64,000 nucleotides of DNA. Origin: JAAYCI01 sp964369525. Lineage in GTDB: Bacteria > Bacillota > Clostridia > Oscillospirales > Ruminococcaceae. The stretch is from assembly GCA_964369525.1 (NCBI GenBank), contig CAYJEW010000004.1, positions 3,699-67,698 on the forward strand, written 5' to 3'. Shown in pieces: positions 48,549 to 57,421 of the stretch; the first letter of the stretch is position 1, and each line of letters opens with the position of its first letter. A program made the translations under genes and the position numbers. The notes under the pieces are model-generated. The model was not told the DNA's origin. It saw only the letters and a list, made by a program, of their open reading frames with translations, and did not search any database.

Positions 48549-50285
48549 TTACAACAAATAATACCCAACGCCGCCCTCAAACAGCCGCTGAAACTTATTA
48601 CCCTGCACATTTTTATACAGCCCCTCGCCTGCCCGCTCGGTATGGCCCATCTTGCCAAGTATCCGCCCGTCTGGGCTGGTAATAGCCTCTATGGCCATAC
48701 AGCTTGCATTGGGGTTGTAGCGCACGTCCATCGTTGGCGCACCTGTAAGGTCAACATACTGCGCGGCTATCTGCCCTGCGCCGGCAAGCTCTTCCAGTTC
48801 CTCGACGCTCGCCACAAACCGCCCCTCGCCATGGCTAATTGCAATGGTATGCACTGCGCCCACCTTTTCCATGGCAAACCAAGGCGATAGGTTAGACGCT
48901 ATTTTTGTGTTCACCAGCATGCTCTGGTGGCGCCCTATTGCGTTAAACGTAAGCGTTGGGCTATCTTTTTTTAGCGGCGCAATCTGCCCATACGGCAAAA
49001 GCCCCAGCTTAACCAGCGCCTGAAACCCGTTGCATATTCCCAGCATAAGGCCGTCGCGCTTTTGCAGTAGCTCGTGCACTGCCTGCTCCACCTGCGGCGC
49101 ACGAAACAGCGCGCATATCAGCTTTGCACTGCCCTCAGGCTCATCGCCGCCGGAAAACCCGCCCGGCAGTACCACCATCTGGCTTTGGCCAATGCGCCGT
49201 GCCAGCTCGTTGGCGCTTTGGGTTACGTCTTTTGGGGTAAGGTTTCGCACCACAAAAATATCCGCCTCGCCGCCTGCCCTGTGTAGCGCCCGCGCCGTGT
49301 CATACTCGCAGTTTGTACCGGGAAACACAGGTATTAGCGCGCGCGGCTTTGCCAGCTTTACGGCTGGCGCTATGCGCTCATGCTCCAGTATCTCAAAGCG
49401 CACATCCCGCACCTCTTCGTCAAACGACGGGCTAAGGCTCTGGTACACAGGCTCTAGCTTTTGTTGCCAGGCCTGCTGTATCGGCATAAGCTCCACCGTC
49501 TCTTGCACTGTTTTAAACGCATACTGCCCTGCTGTATACCCCAGTAGCTCGCCCTCGTCTGCATCGCCGTCCAGCTCTACCACAAAGCTACCAAACGCAG
49601 GCGCAAACATCGCTTTTGCATCAATTTTATCTTCCAGCTCAAAGCCTACCTTGTTACCAAGACACATCTTAAACAGCGCCTCTGCCACACCGCCAGCGCC
49701 CACAGCATATACCGCCAGCGCCTTTTTTTCTTCTATAAGCCGCTGCAGCTGCGCCGCTACCTGCTTAAAGCTCTCTGCCTGCGGCACAATACCGCCGTCT
49801 GTTTTTGGCCGCAGTAAGGCCACACGGCTTAGCGGTAGCTGAAACTCGTTTGGCACTATGTTATCCACATCTGCGTGCCCCACCGCAAAGCTCACCAGCG
49901 TTGGCGGCACATCCAGCTCTTCAAAACTGCCCGACATCGAATCTTTACCGCCAATAGCTCCTACCCCCAGCTCCAGCTGGGCACGCAATGCACCCAGCAG
50001 CGCCGCAAACGGCTTGCCCCAGCGCAAAGGCTCGCTGCGCAGCCGCTCAAAATACTCCTGAAAACTCAGCGTTATATCCTCAAGCGCAAACCCGCTTGCC
50101 AAAAGCTTTGCCACGCTATGCAGTACCGCAATGTACGAGCCATCGTGGGGGTTTTGCTCGCTCACATAAGGGTCAAAGCCAAACGCCATACCTGCGCAGG
50201 TGGTGGTTTCGCCGTCTACAGGTATCTTCATTACCATGGCTTGCGCAGGCGTTAGCTGCTGCCTGCCGCCAAACGGCATCAGCAC
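48549..50285 (-). CDS. purL: phosphoribosylformylglycinamidine synthase, C-terminal piece (after internal stop)
   Basis: In the same frame as the N-terminal piece, separated from it only by a TAA at 50316-50318 and ten further codons. This half contains the second synthase half (GVGAIGGKDSMSGSFEELD) and the C-terminal glutamine amidotransferase domain with PVFPGTNCEYDTARA, the catalytic Cys in LGICNGFQ, and the His in ISHGEGRF. The first usable start codons (GTG 50285, ATG 50279) have no ribosome site, so independent translation is unlikely. The intact gene would be 1235 codons, normal for the long single-chain PurL. Confidence 0.9.
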   Translation of the reverse strand: MLMPFGGRQQLTPAQAMVMKIPVDGETTTCAGMAFGFDPYVSEQNPHDGSYIAVLHSVAKLLASGFALEDITLSFQEYFERLRSEPLRWGKPFAALLGALRAQLELGVGAIGGKDSMSGSFEELDVPPTLVSFAVGHADVDNIVPNEFQLPLSRVALLRPKTDGGIVPQAESFKQVAAQLQRLIEEKKALAVYAVGAGGVAEALFKMCLGNKVGFELEDKIDAKAMFAPAFGSFVVELDGDADEGELLGYTAGQYAFKTVQETVELMPIQQAWQQKLEPVYQSLSPSFDEEVRDVRFEILEHERIAPAVKLAKPRALIPVFPGTNCEYDTARALHRAGGEADIFVVRNLTPKDVTQSANELARRIGQSQMVVLPGGFSGGDEPEGSAKLICALFRAPQVEQAVHELLQKRDGLMLGICNGFQALVKLGLLPYGQIAPLKKDSPTLTFNAIGRHQSMLVNTKIASNLSPWFAMEKVGAVHTIAISHGEGRFVASVEELEELAGAGQIAAQYVDLTGAPTMDVRYNPNASCMAIEAITSPDGRILGKMGHTERAGEGLYKNVQGNKFQRLFEGGVGYYLL

Positions 50286-50315
50286 GCTGGCCGCACCAAT
50301 TGTGGAGTCAAACTG

Positions 50316-50318
50316 TTA
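50316..50318 (-). other. in-frame TAA interrupting purL
   Basis: Codon 647 of the purL frame is TAA. The sequence before (CSKNGVG) and after (QFDSTIGAASVLMPFGG) continues without a shift and matches the usual GLVERFDSTIGAGTVLMPFGG context, in which the position is Glu. A single GAA to TAA change would explain it. Nonsense mutation, strain variation or sequence error cannot be separated here. Confidence 0.9.
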
Positions 50319-52256
50319 GCCAACCCCATTTTTGCTACAGCGGTTCAAATCCTGCGCCATGTTCATAAACAGCTCGGCAAGCGTATCGCCCTGCGGCATC
50401 TCAAGCTGTACATTCGGCATGGCCGCCACCCGTACGTTTGCATGGCGCTCAGCACCGTTAGAGTTCAAAAACTCGCGCGATAAATCCGCCACCACACTGC
50501 CCTGCCAGCACATAACCAGCCGTGGGGCGGCCGTTATCTCGGCCACCTGCGTTACCTCTAGGTTTTCCTCTGCCGCCATCTGCATAAATTGCGGCACATC
50601 GTTTTTTGCTACCACAACAGCCATGCGCTCTTGGCTTTCGCTAATGGCAAGCTCGGTGCCGTCCAGCCCGTCGTACTTTTTAGGCACAGCGTCTAGGTTA
50701 ACCTTAACGCCGTCTGCCAGCTCGCCAATAGCAACCGACACTCCCCCGGCCCCAAAGTCGTTACACCTACGAATAAGGCGGGTAGCCTCTCTGTTACGAA
50801 ACAGCCTTTGTATCTTCCGCTCCTGCGGCGCGTTGCCTTTTTGCACCTCTGCGCCACAGCTCTCAAGGCTTTCTGTCTTGTGCGCTTTGGAAGAGCCGGT
50901 AGCTCCGCCACAGCCGTCGCGGCCGGTGCGCCCGCCTATAAGTAACACGGCGTCGCCCGCCTGTGGCACCTCGCGGCGCACCGCGTCACACGGCACAGCC
51001 CCCAGCACAGCGCCAATCTCCATGCGCTTTGCAATATATCCCGGGTGGTACAGCTCGGTAACCTGCCCGGTTGCAAGGCCTATTTGGTTACCGTAGCTGG
51101 AGTACCCATCGGCCGCCGCTTTGCATATTTTGCGTTGCGGCAGCTTGCCGGGCAGCGTGTCGCCCATTGGCGCAAGCGGGTTGCCTGCACCGGTAACACG
51201 CATTGCGCCAAATACATACCCGCGGTTTGCCAGCGGGTCGCGTATAGCACCACCAATACAGGTGGCCGCCCCACCAAACGGCTCTATTTCGGTGGGGTGG
51301 TTATGCGTTTCATTCTTAAAAAGCAGTAGCCACTGCTGCTTATCACCATTGTTGTCCACAGGTATTTCCACACTGCAGGCGTTAACCTCGTCGCTCTCGT
51401 CAAGGTTTTTCAGCCCGCCTCGCGCGCGTATAGCCTTTGCACCTATTGTGCCAATATCCATCAGCGTCTGCGGCTTGTCTGGGCGGTTGGCATATAGCTC
51501 TTCACGCAGTTTTTTGTATATCTCATAGCTGCGTTTTGTTTTTTCGTCTTCTATAACTATGTCTTGCAGTATTGTGCCAAATGTTGTGTGGCGGCAATGG
51601 TCGCTCCAGTAGGTGTCTATCATCCGCAGTTCGGTTATGGTGGGCTGGCGGCCCTCTGCCTTAAAATACTCACGGCAAAACTCAAGATCGGCGGCGTCCA
51701 TTGCCAGTGCATACTCGTCAATAAACGTTAAAATATCCTGCTTGCCCATCTCGGTAAATCCGCTTAGCACAGCCACCGGCGGCGGGCTTGGGTAGGCCGC
51801 ACGCAAAGTATCAGGCACTTCAAGCGCCGCCTCGCGCGCCTCCACAGGGTTTATTAAATGGCGCTTTGCCGCCTCGTACTGCTGCTGCGATATCTGCCCT
51901 TGCATCAAATAAACCTTAGCGCTACACACCACCGGCCGCTCGCCTTGGCTAATAAGCTGTACGCACTCTGCGGCCGAGTTTGCCCTTTGGTCAAACTGCC
52001 CCGGCAGATACTCCACCGCCAGCACATGCTCTGCAGTGGGTAGCTCGGTGTACACCGTGTCCACAGGCGGCTCGGAAAACACTGTGGGTATGGTAGCCTC
52101 AAACAGCTCTTGGCTAATACCCTCCACGTCGTAGCGGTTTAAAATTCGCAAGCCCATAAGGCCGCGAATGCCCAGCATCTGCGTTAGCTCTTGCCGCACT
52201 GCCGCTGCTTCCACTGCATATTCTGCCTGTTTTTCCACATACACTCGGTAAACCAT
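50316..52256 (-). CDS. purL: phosphoribosylformylglycinamidine synthase, N-terminal piece (ends at internal stop)
   Basis: Would convert FGAR to FGAM with glutamine and ATP. This 646-residue piece has the N-terminal PurS-like domain, the linker and the first synthase half, with DTYWSDHCRHTTF carrying the catalytic His and LFKNETHNHPTEIEPFGGAATC. It stops at TAA 50316-50318, inside the synthase region, so the piece alone lacks half the active site and the glutaminase. The ATG at 52256 directly follows the purD stop codon (TAGATG). As an essential step of an otherwise complete operon, the interruption is unexpected. Confidence 0.92.
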   Translation of the reverse strand: MVYRVYVEKQAEYAVEAAAVRQELTQMLGIRGLMGLRILNRYDVEGISQELFEATIPTVFSEPPVDTVYTELPTAEHVLAVEYLPGQFDQRANSAAECVQLISQGERPVVCSAKVYLMQGQISQQQYEAAKRHLINPVEAREAALEVPDTLRAAYPSPPPVAVLSGFTEMGKQDILTFIDEYALAMDAADLEFCREYFKAEGRQPTITELRMIDTYWSDHCRHTTFGTILQDIVIEDEKTKRSYEIYKKLREELYANRPDKPQTLMDIGTIGAKAIRARGGLKNLDESDEVNACSVEIPVDNNGDKQQWLLLFKNETHNHPTEIEPFGGAATCIGGAIRDPLANRGYVFGAMRVTGAGNPLAPMGDTLPGKLPQRKICKAAADGYSSYGNQIGLATGQVTELYHPGYIAKRMEIGAVLGAVPCDAVRREVPQAGDAVLLIGGRTGRDGCGGATGSSKAHKTESLESCGAEVQKGNAPQERKIQRLFRNREATRLIRRCNDFGAGGVSVAIGELADGVKVNLDAVPKKYDGLDGTELAISESQERMAVVVAKNDVPQFMQMAAEENLEVTQVAEITAAPRLVMCWQGSVVADLSREFLNSNGAERHANVRVAAMPNVQLEMPQGDTLAELFMNMAQDLNRCSKNGVG

Positions 52257-53534
52257 CTATTCACTCTCCAGTGCGGTTTTGCCAATATCATTTCTGTAGT
52301 GCATATCGGTAAACGATATCTCTCCCACAGCCTTATACGCCAGCTGTAATGCGCCCTCAAGGCTCTGCGCCGTAGCGCAAACCCCCAGCACACGCCCCCC
52401 TGCGGTAACAACGCCGCCCGCAGCCGCCTTTGTGCCCGCGTGGTACACCTCTGCGCCTTTTATTGCATTTGCGTTTTGCAGGCCTTGTATCTGGTAGCCT
52501 GTTTTGTACTCTTGCGGATACCCTCCGCTTGCCAGCACAACACAAGCGCTGGCCGCCTGCGCAAACACAACCTCTTCAGCCGCTAGGCGCCCCTCGGTAC
52601 ACGCCATGCACACCTGTAAAAAATCGCTCTGCAATAGCGGCAGTACCACCTGCGCCTCAGGGTCGCCAAAACGGCAGTTGTATTCTATCACCTTAGGGCC
52701 GCCTGCCGTAAGCATTAGCCCAAAATATAAACATCCTTTAAACGGCGCGCCCTGTTGCGCCATAGCGGCCATGGTGGGCTCAAATATTGTGCTCATGCAC
52801 TGCTGTGCTATCTCGGCTGTGTAGTACGGGTTTGGCGCTATAGCGCCCATGCCGCCGGTGTTTAGGCCTTTATCGCCGTTTAGCGCACGCTTGTGGTCCA
52901 TGCTGCTCACCATCGGCACCACAGTTTTGCCATCGCAAAACGCCAGCACACTCACCTCTGGCCCCTGCAAAAACTCCTCCACAACTACCTGCTGGCCGGA
53001 GCTACCAAACCTATTCTCCTCCAGCATCTCCCTCAGCGCTTTTTCGGCCTCGGCCGCATCTTGGCATATAATTACCCCTTTGCCAAGCGCAAGCCCGTCG
53101 GCTTTTATCACCACAGGCCACGCCCCGCGCCCGTTAATATACTCCATAGCCTTTTGCACATCACAAAACGTCTCATACTCTGCTGTGGGTATGCCGTTTT
53201 GCTTCATAAGGCTTTTGGCAAACGCCTTGCTTGCCTCTATACGCGCAGCAGCAGCTGCCGGCCCAAAAGCCGGTATGCCTTTTGCCATAAGCGCGTCCAC
53301 CATGCCAAGCGCCAGCGGGTCGTCTGGCGCAACTATAACATAGTCCACATTGTTTGCAGCGCAATATTCTACAGCTTTGTCAATTTCTGTAGCTTTTATT
53401 GGCACACATTCTGCCATATCTGCAATTCCGCCATTGCCCGGCAGCGCTACTATCTCGCCGCATTTTTCACTGCGGCGCAGTGCTGTAATAATGGCGTGCT
53501 CTCGCCCGCCCGAGCCTATAACAGCAACCTTCAT
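52257..53534 (-). CDS. purD: phosphoribosylamine--glycine ligase
   Basis: GAR synthetase, an ATP-grasp ligase of 425 residues, second step of purine synthesis. It begins with KVAVIGSGGREHAI, and has VIVAPDDPLALGMVD, the ATP-grasp lysine region VIKADGLALGKGV, and VIEYNCRFGDPEAQ near residue 285. It lies between the AICAR formyltransferase gene and purL, abutting the latter. Confidence 0.96.
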   Translation of the reverse strand: MKVAVIGSGGREHAIITALRRSEKCGEIVALPGNGGIADMAECVPIKATEIDKAVEYCAANNVDYVIVAPDDPLALGMVDALMAKGIPAFGPAAAAARIEASKAFAKSLMKQNGIPTAEYETFCDVQKAMEYINGRGAWPVVIKADGLALGKGVIICQDAAEAEKALREMLEENRFGSSGQQVVVEEFLQGPEVSVLAFCDGKTVVPMVSSMDHKRALNGDKGLNTGGMGAIAPNPYYTAEIAQQCMSTIFEPTMAAMAQQGAPFKGCLYFGLMLTAGGPKVIEYNCRFGDPEAQVVLPLLQSDFLQVCMACTEGRLAAEEVVFAQAASACVVLASGGYPQEYKTGYQIQGLQNANAIKGAEVYHAGTKAAAGGVVTAGGRVLGVCATAQSLEGALQLAYKAVGEISFTDMHYRNDIGKTALESE

Positions 53535-53611
53535 CTGCTTTTCTCTCCCTTGTTTTAGCTATCTGCGCATGCCTCATTTGTGCGCCTGCCAAAAAATATG
53601 CTAAACCCTGA

Positions 53612-54787
53612 CTAATGATGAAAAAGCCGTAGCCCCGTAAACGCCATAGCAATGCCGTATTTATCGCATGTAGCAATTACATGGTCGTCTCTAATAGAGC
53701 CGCCCGGCTGTGCAATGCACGATACGCCGCTGCGCTTTGCCCGCTCTATGTTGTCGCCAAACGGGAAGAATGCGTCGCTACCCAGCGCAACACCGCCAAG
53801 CTGCGCTAGGTACTCACAGCGCTCTTCTTCGCTAAGCGGCTTTGGCTTTTTAGCAAATACAGCCTCCCAGTTTCCGTCCTGCAAAAGCGTGTGCACATCT
53901 TCGCCCAAAAACTGGTCTATTGCGTTGTCGCGCTCGGCACGGCCTATGCCGTCTGTAAACTGTAGCCCCAGCACGCTTGGGTGCTGGCGCAGGTGCCAAA
54001 GGTCGGCTTTGTTGCCTGCAAGACGGGTGCAGTGTATGCGGCTTTGCTGGCCTGCGCCCACCCCAATGGCCTGCCCGTTTTTCACATAGCACACCGAGTT
54101 GCTCTGCGTATATTTCAGCGTTATCAGCGCCACCGTAAGGTCCAGCTTTTCTTCGTTTGAAAGAAATTTATTTTGCGTTGGCATCTCTTCAAACATCTGC
54201 GGCGATATAGCCACCTCGTTGCGCCCTTGGCTAAATGTTATGCCAAAAATATCTTTTTTCTCTTCGCTGGGTGGGCGGTAGGCGGGGTCTATCTGCACAA
54301 TATTATAGCCGCCTTTGCGCTTTTTCTTTAGTATTTCCAGCGCCTCTGGGGTGTAGCCCGGCGCAATAATCCCGTCGCTCACCTCGTTTTGCAAAAGGCG
54401 TGCGCATGCGGCGTCACACACGTCCGACAGCGCCGCCCAGTCGCCATAGCTAGACATTCTGTCGGCGCCTCGCGCGCGCGCGTACGCCGCGGCAATATCG
54501 CTTAGCTCTATCTCTTCATCCACAAAATAAATCTGGCGTAGCACATCGCTAAGCGGCAGCCCCACTGCGGCACCCGCAGGCGACACATGCTTAAACGATG
54601 CCGCCGCCGCCATACCTGTTGCGGCTTTCAGCTCGCTCACCAGCTGCCAGCCGTTAAGCGCGTCCATAAAGTTTATGTATCCCGGCTTGCCGTTTAGCAC
54701 CTGCAATGGTAGCTCGCCACTGCTCACAGATATCGCCGCAGGCTTTTGGTTTGGGTTGCAGCCGTATTTCAGTTCAAGTTGTTGCAT
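53612..54787 (-). CDS. purH: AICAR formyltransferase, stand-alone (no IMP cyclohydrolase domain)
   Basis: Transfers a formyl group from 10-formyl-THF to AICAR. It has 391 residues, only the transformylase part of the usual bifunctional PurH; the N-terminal cyclohydrolase domain is missing. Visible are KYGCNPNQKPA at the start, ASFKHVSPAGAAVG (the Lys-His pair of the AICAR site), and KYTQSNSVCYVKNGQAIGVGAGQQSR. AAGGGGG precedes the ATG. The missing cyclohydrolase activity is supplied by the gene just upstream in the operon. Confidence 0.93.
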   Translation of the reverse strand: MQQLELKYGCNPNQKPAAISVSSGELPLQVLNGKPGYINFMDALNGWQLVSELKAATGMAAAASFKHVSPAGAAVGLPLSDVLRQIYFVDEEIELSDIAAAYARARGADRMSSYGDWAALSDVCDAACARLLQNEVSDGIIAPGYTPEALEILKKKRKGGYNIVQIDPAYRPPSEEKKDIFGITFSQGRNEVAISPQMFEEMPTQNKFLSNEEKLDLTVALITLKYTQSNSVCYVKNGQAIGVGAGQQSRIHCTRLAGNKADLWHLRQHPSVLGLQFTDGIGRAERDNAIDQFLGEDVHTLLQDGNWEAVFAKKPKPLSEEERCEYLAQLGGVALGSDAFFPFGDNIERAKRSGVSCIAQPGGSIRDDHVIATCDKYGIAMAFTGLRLFHH

Positions 54788-54814
54788 ATGAGCCCCCTTA
54801 ACGCTGTTAAAAAA

Positions 54815-55528
54815 TTACTCTTTGTTATATTTGTTGTAAATTCTTGTTTGCTCTTGGCCCTGCGGCGATATACACCGCACAAAAAGCGATACCTTATTCT
54901 GCTCATTCAGGCTCTGCCAAATTTCTTCGCCAAAGCTGTCTATATCGCCGCCAATCTTCACCGCTATAGGCTCGCCACTAAAACTCGGCAGCGGGTTGCC
55001 GTCGGCTTGATATGTGCTTATAAAATGCCCTACACCTGCCAGCGGCTGTGGGTACTCGTAAAAAAACCTCTGCGCCGACGCCTCGTTGCCACCTGCACTT
55101 TTTAAGATAGACAGCGTATAGCAAAACCCGCCGTCGCTACGCACCAGCTGGCCCGATATTCTGGGGGTAAGGTTTGGTGCGTCCGGCTCAAACGTGCGGG
55201 TGCGTAGCGCCGCCTCAAAACTTTCGCCTGCCACTAGGCTGTTATATACCGTGTCGGTTTGGTCGCCGTTTGTAACAATGGTAACATCGCCCGCCTTGCG
55301 CACTGGCGTGTAAATAATAAGGCTTGGGTCGGCCAGTTTTGCGGGGTCTGCCGCTTTTGTTTCAATGCCGTCGGCCGTCTTTGCAAAAATTCTGTTTCGC
55401 GAGTTCTCACTGCGCCCCATAATAAAATACGCAATGTATGCGTTAGCGCTGCTGTCTACCCCAAGCGTAATCCCACGGCCGGGGTATGGATTTTGCCGTA
55501 GCAGATTTGGTAGGTTTTGCGGTTGCAT
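54815..55528 (-). CDS. purO: IMP cyclohydrolase, PurO-type
   Basis: Closes FAICAR to IMP, the last step of the pathway. It has 237 residues and belongs to the NTN-hydrolase-fold family first found in archaea (PurO), not to PurH. Clues are NPYPGRGITLGVDSSANAYIAYFIMGRS near the start and VTNGDQTD in the middle, with the size and neighbourhood matching. It lies between purN and the stand-alone formyltransferase gene. AAAGGAG precedes the ATG. Confidence rests on family memory plus the logical gap in the pathway. Confidence 0.85.
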   Translation of the reverse strand: MQPQNLPNLLRQNPYPGRGITLGVDSSANAYIAYFIMGRSENSRNRIFAKTADGIETKAADPAKLADPSLIIYTPVRKAGDVTIVTNGDQTDTVYNSLVAGESFEAALRTRTFEPDAPNLTPRISGQLVRSDGGFCYTLSILKSAGGNEASAQRFFYEYPQPLAGVGHFISTYQADGNPLPSFSGEPIAVKIGGDIDSFGEEIWQSLNEQNKVSLFVRCISPQGQEQTRIYNKYNKE

Positions 55529-55790
55529 AAATGCTCCTTTCGGTGGTTGGCTTAGGTCATATTTTACAAGAATAAACCCCCTATAGGGTTTAAAAAATCA
55601 TTTTTTATCAATTTTAAATATTGCATTTCCCTGCATAATTTTATGCCGCTAGGCCCTGCACACATCCGCCATAGCTATATAGCACATATTAAAAGCAGTC
55701 GCATTTGTAGCACGCCCGCCACAAAGCTCTTTTCAGCTCGGTTGCTATTTAGCTGTTAGGTGGCAATTCTTTGTGCATTATGAGTGAATG

Positions 55791-56381
55791 TTAAATATCT
55801 TCGCACACCTTTTGCACAGCCGCCGGCAGCAGTACCCACTCGGCCTTTTGCATCACACGCTCTTGCAATGTTTTCGGTGTATCTCCGTCCAGCACCTCTA
55901 CCGCCTTTTGGGCAATAATTGCGCCGCCATCCACCACCTCATTCACAAAATGCACGGTAGCGCCGCTTATCTTTACCCCTCGGCGCAGTGCCTCTTCGTG
56001 CACCTTTAAGCCGTAAAATCCCTCGCCACAAAACGACGGTATCAAGCTTGGGTGCACATTTATTATGCGGTTTTGGTAGCTTTGCAGCATCTGCGGCCCC
56101 AGTATACACAAAAACCCCGCCAGCACTACTACATCTACATCATGCTGTGCTAGCGCTTGTGCCAGCGCTGTGTCATACTGCGCCGCCGAGGCATACTGCT
56201 TGCGTGGCAGTGTGCAGGTAGGTATACCTGCCTGCTCTGCCCTTTGCAGTGCATACGCCCCCTCGGCCGACGATACCACCACCGCCAGCTGAGCGCTTGG
56301 CATCGCCCCGCTATTTTTAGCGTCAATCAGCGCCTGCAGGTTTGTGCCCCCGCCCGACACCAGCACAGCTACCTTTTTCAT
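55791..56381 (-). CDS. purN: phosphoribosylglycinamide formyltransferase
   Basis: GAR transformylase of 196 residues using 10-formyl-THF. VLVSGGGTNLQALID at the start, VVVLAGFLCILGP, and INVHPSLIPSFCGEGFYG with the catalytic His are typical; the Asn-His-Asp set is complete with DGGAIIAQ. The ATG at 56381 overlaps the purM stop as ATGA; the longer open frame upstream is not used. Confidence 0.95.
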   Translation of the reverse strand: MKKVAVLVSGGGTNLQALIDAKNSGAMPSAQLAVVVSSAEGAYALQRAEQAGIPTCTLPRKQYASAAQYDTALAQALAQHDVDVVVLAGFLCILGPQMLQSYQNRIINVHPSLIPSFCGEGFYGLKVHEEALRRGVKISGATVHFVNEVVDGGAIIAQKAVEVLDGDTPKTLQERVMQKAEWVLLPAAVQKVCEDI

Positions 56382-57421
56382 AACAAAACCTCGCCGTCGC
56401 CCGCCACAACTTCGCCCAGCACAAACGGCTCTTCGCCCGCTTTGCGCAGAGCGTCCAGCGCGGCGTTTTGCGCCTGCTTTGGCACAGCAATACACATACC
56501 AACGCCCATGTTAAAGGTGTTGTACATGTCGTGTTCGCTTATACCGCCCGCTTTTTGAATAAGCGCAAACAGCGGCGGCGTCTTTAGCGCCGCTTTGTCT
56601 ATCTTAACGCTTAGGCCGCTTGGTAGCATACGCGGAATATTCTCATAAAATCCGCCGCCGGTAATGTGGGCCAGCCCATGCACCTCGGCAGACGCAAGCA
56701 GCGCCTGCACGGCTTTTACATATATGCGTGTAGGCTCCAGCAGTGCCTCACCCAGCGTTTTGCCAAAAAGCTCATCATAGGCCTTGTTTAGCGCCTCTGG
56801 GTTTTGCTCCAGCTCAAACACCTTGCGAATAAGCGAAAACCCGTTAGAGTGCGCACCGCTTGATGGCAACGCCAGTATAACATCGCCCGCCTGCACATTC
56901 TGCTTGTCCATCATGTTTTGGCGCTCCACCATGCCCACAGCAAAGCCTGCCAGGTCGTACTCATCTTCGCCCATAACGCCGGGGTGCTCTGCCGTCTCTC
57001 CACCCACAAGCGCACACCCCGCCTGCACACACCCCTGCGCCACGCCTGCCACAATGGCCTCAATGCGCTCGGGAATGTTCTTTCCGCAGGCTATGTAATC
57101 CAAAAAAAACAGCGGCATAGCGCCTGCACACAGTATGTCGTTTACACACATAGCCACACAGTCTATACCAATGGTATCGTGCTTATTCATCCAGTGAGCA
57201 ATGCGCTGCTTTGTGCCAACGCCGTCTGCCCCGCTCACCAAAACAGGCTGCTGCATACCCGCAACATCCGGCGCAAAAAGGCCGCCAAAACCGCCAATAT
57301 CGCCTATCACGCCCTCTGTATATGTGCTCTGCACATGCGCCTTTATACGGCGCACCGCCTCGTACCCTGCGGTTATGTCTACTCCTGCGTCGCGGTAACT
57401 GCGGCTTTGGCTTTCACTCAT
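56378..57421 (-). CDS. purM: phosphoribosylformylglycinamidine cyclo-ligase
   Basis: AIR synthetase of 347 residues, closing FGAM to AIR. Signatures are YRDAGVDITAGYEAVRRI at the start, LVSGADGVGTK, MCVNDILCAGAMPLFFLDYIA, and GGETAEHPG. It overlaps purF upstream and purN downstream, each by 4 bp. Confidence 0.96.
   Translation of the reverse strand: MSESQSRSYRDAGVDITAGYEAVRRIKAHVQSTYTEGVIGDIGGFGGLFAPDVAGMQQPVLVSGADGVGTKQRIAHWMNKHDTIGIDCVAMCVNDILCAGAMPLFFLDYIACGKNIPERIEAIVAGVAQGCVQAGCALVGGETAEHPGVMGEDEYDLAGFAVGMVERQNMMDKQNVQAGDVILALPSSGAHSNGFSLIRKVFELEQNPEALNKAYDELFGKTLGEALLEPTRIYVKAVQALLASAEVHGLAHITGGGFYENIPRMLPSGLSVKIDKAALKTPPLFALIQKAGGISEHDMYNTFNMGVGMCIAVPKQAQNAALDALRKAGEEPFVLGEVVAGDGEVLL

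Noticed and set aside
48549..52256. Split PurL as a genuine two-subunit enzyme (PurL plus PurQ)
   Set aside because: The break falls inside the synthase region, the frame is continuous, and the second piece has no ribosome site, unlike natural PurL/PurQ splits.
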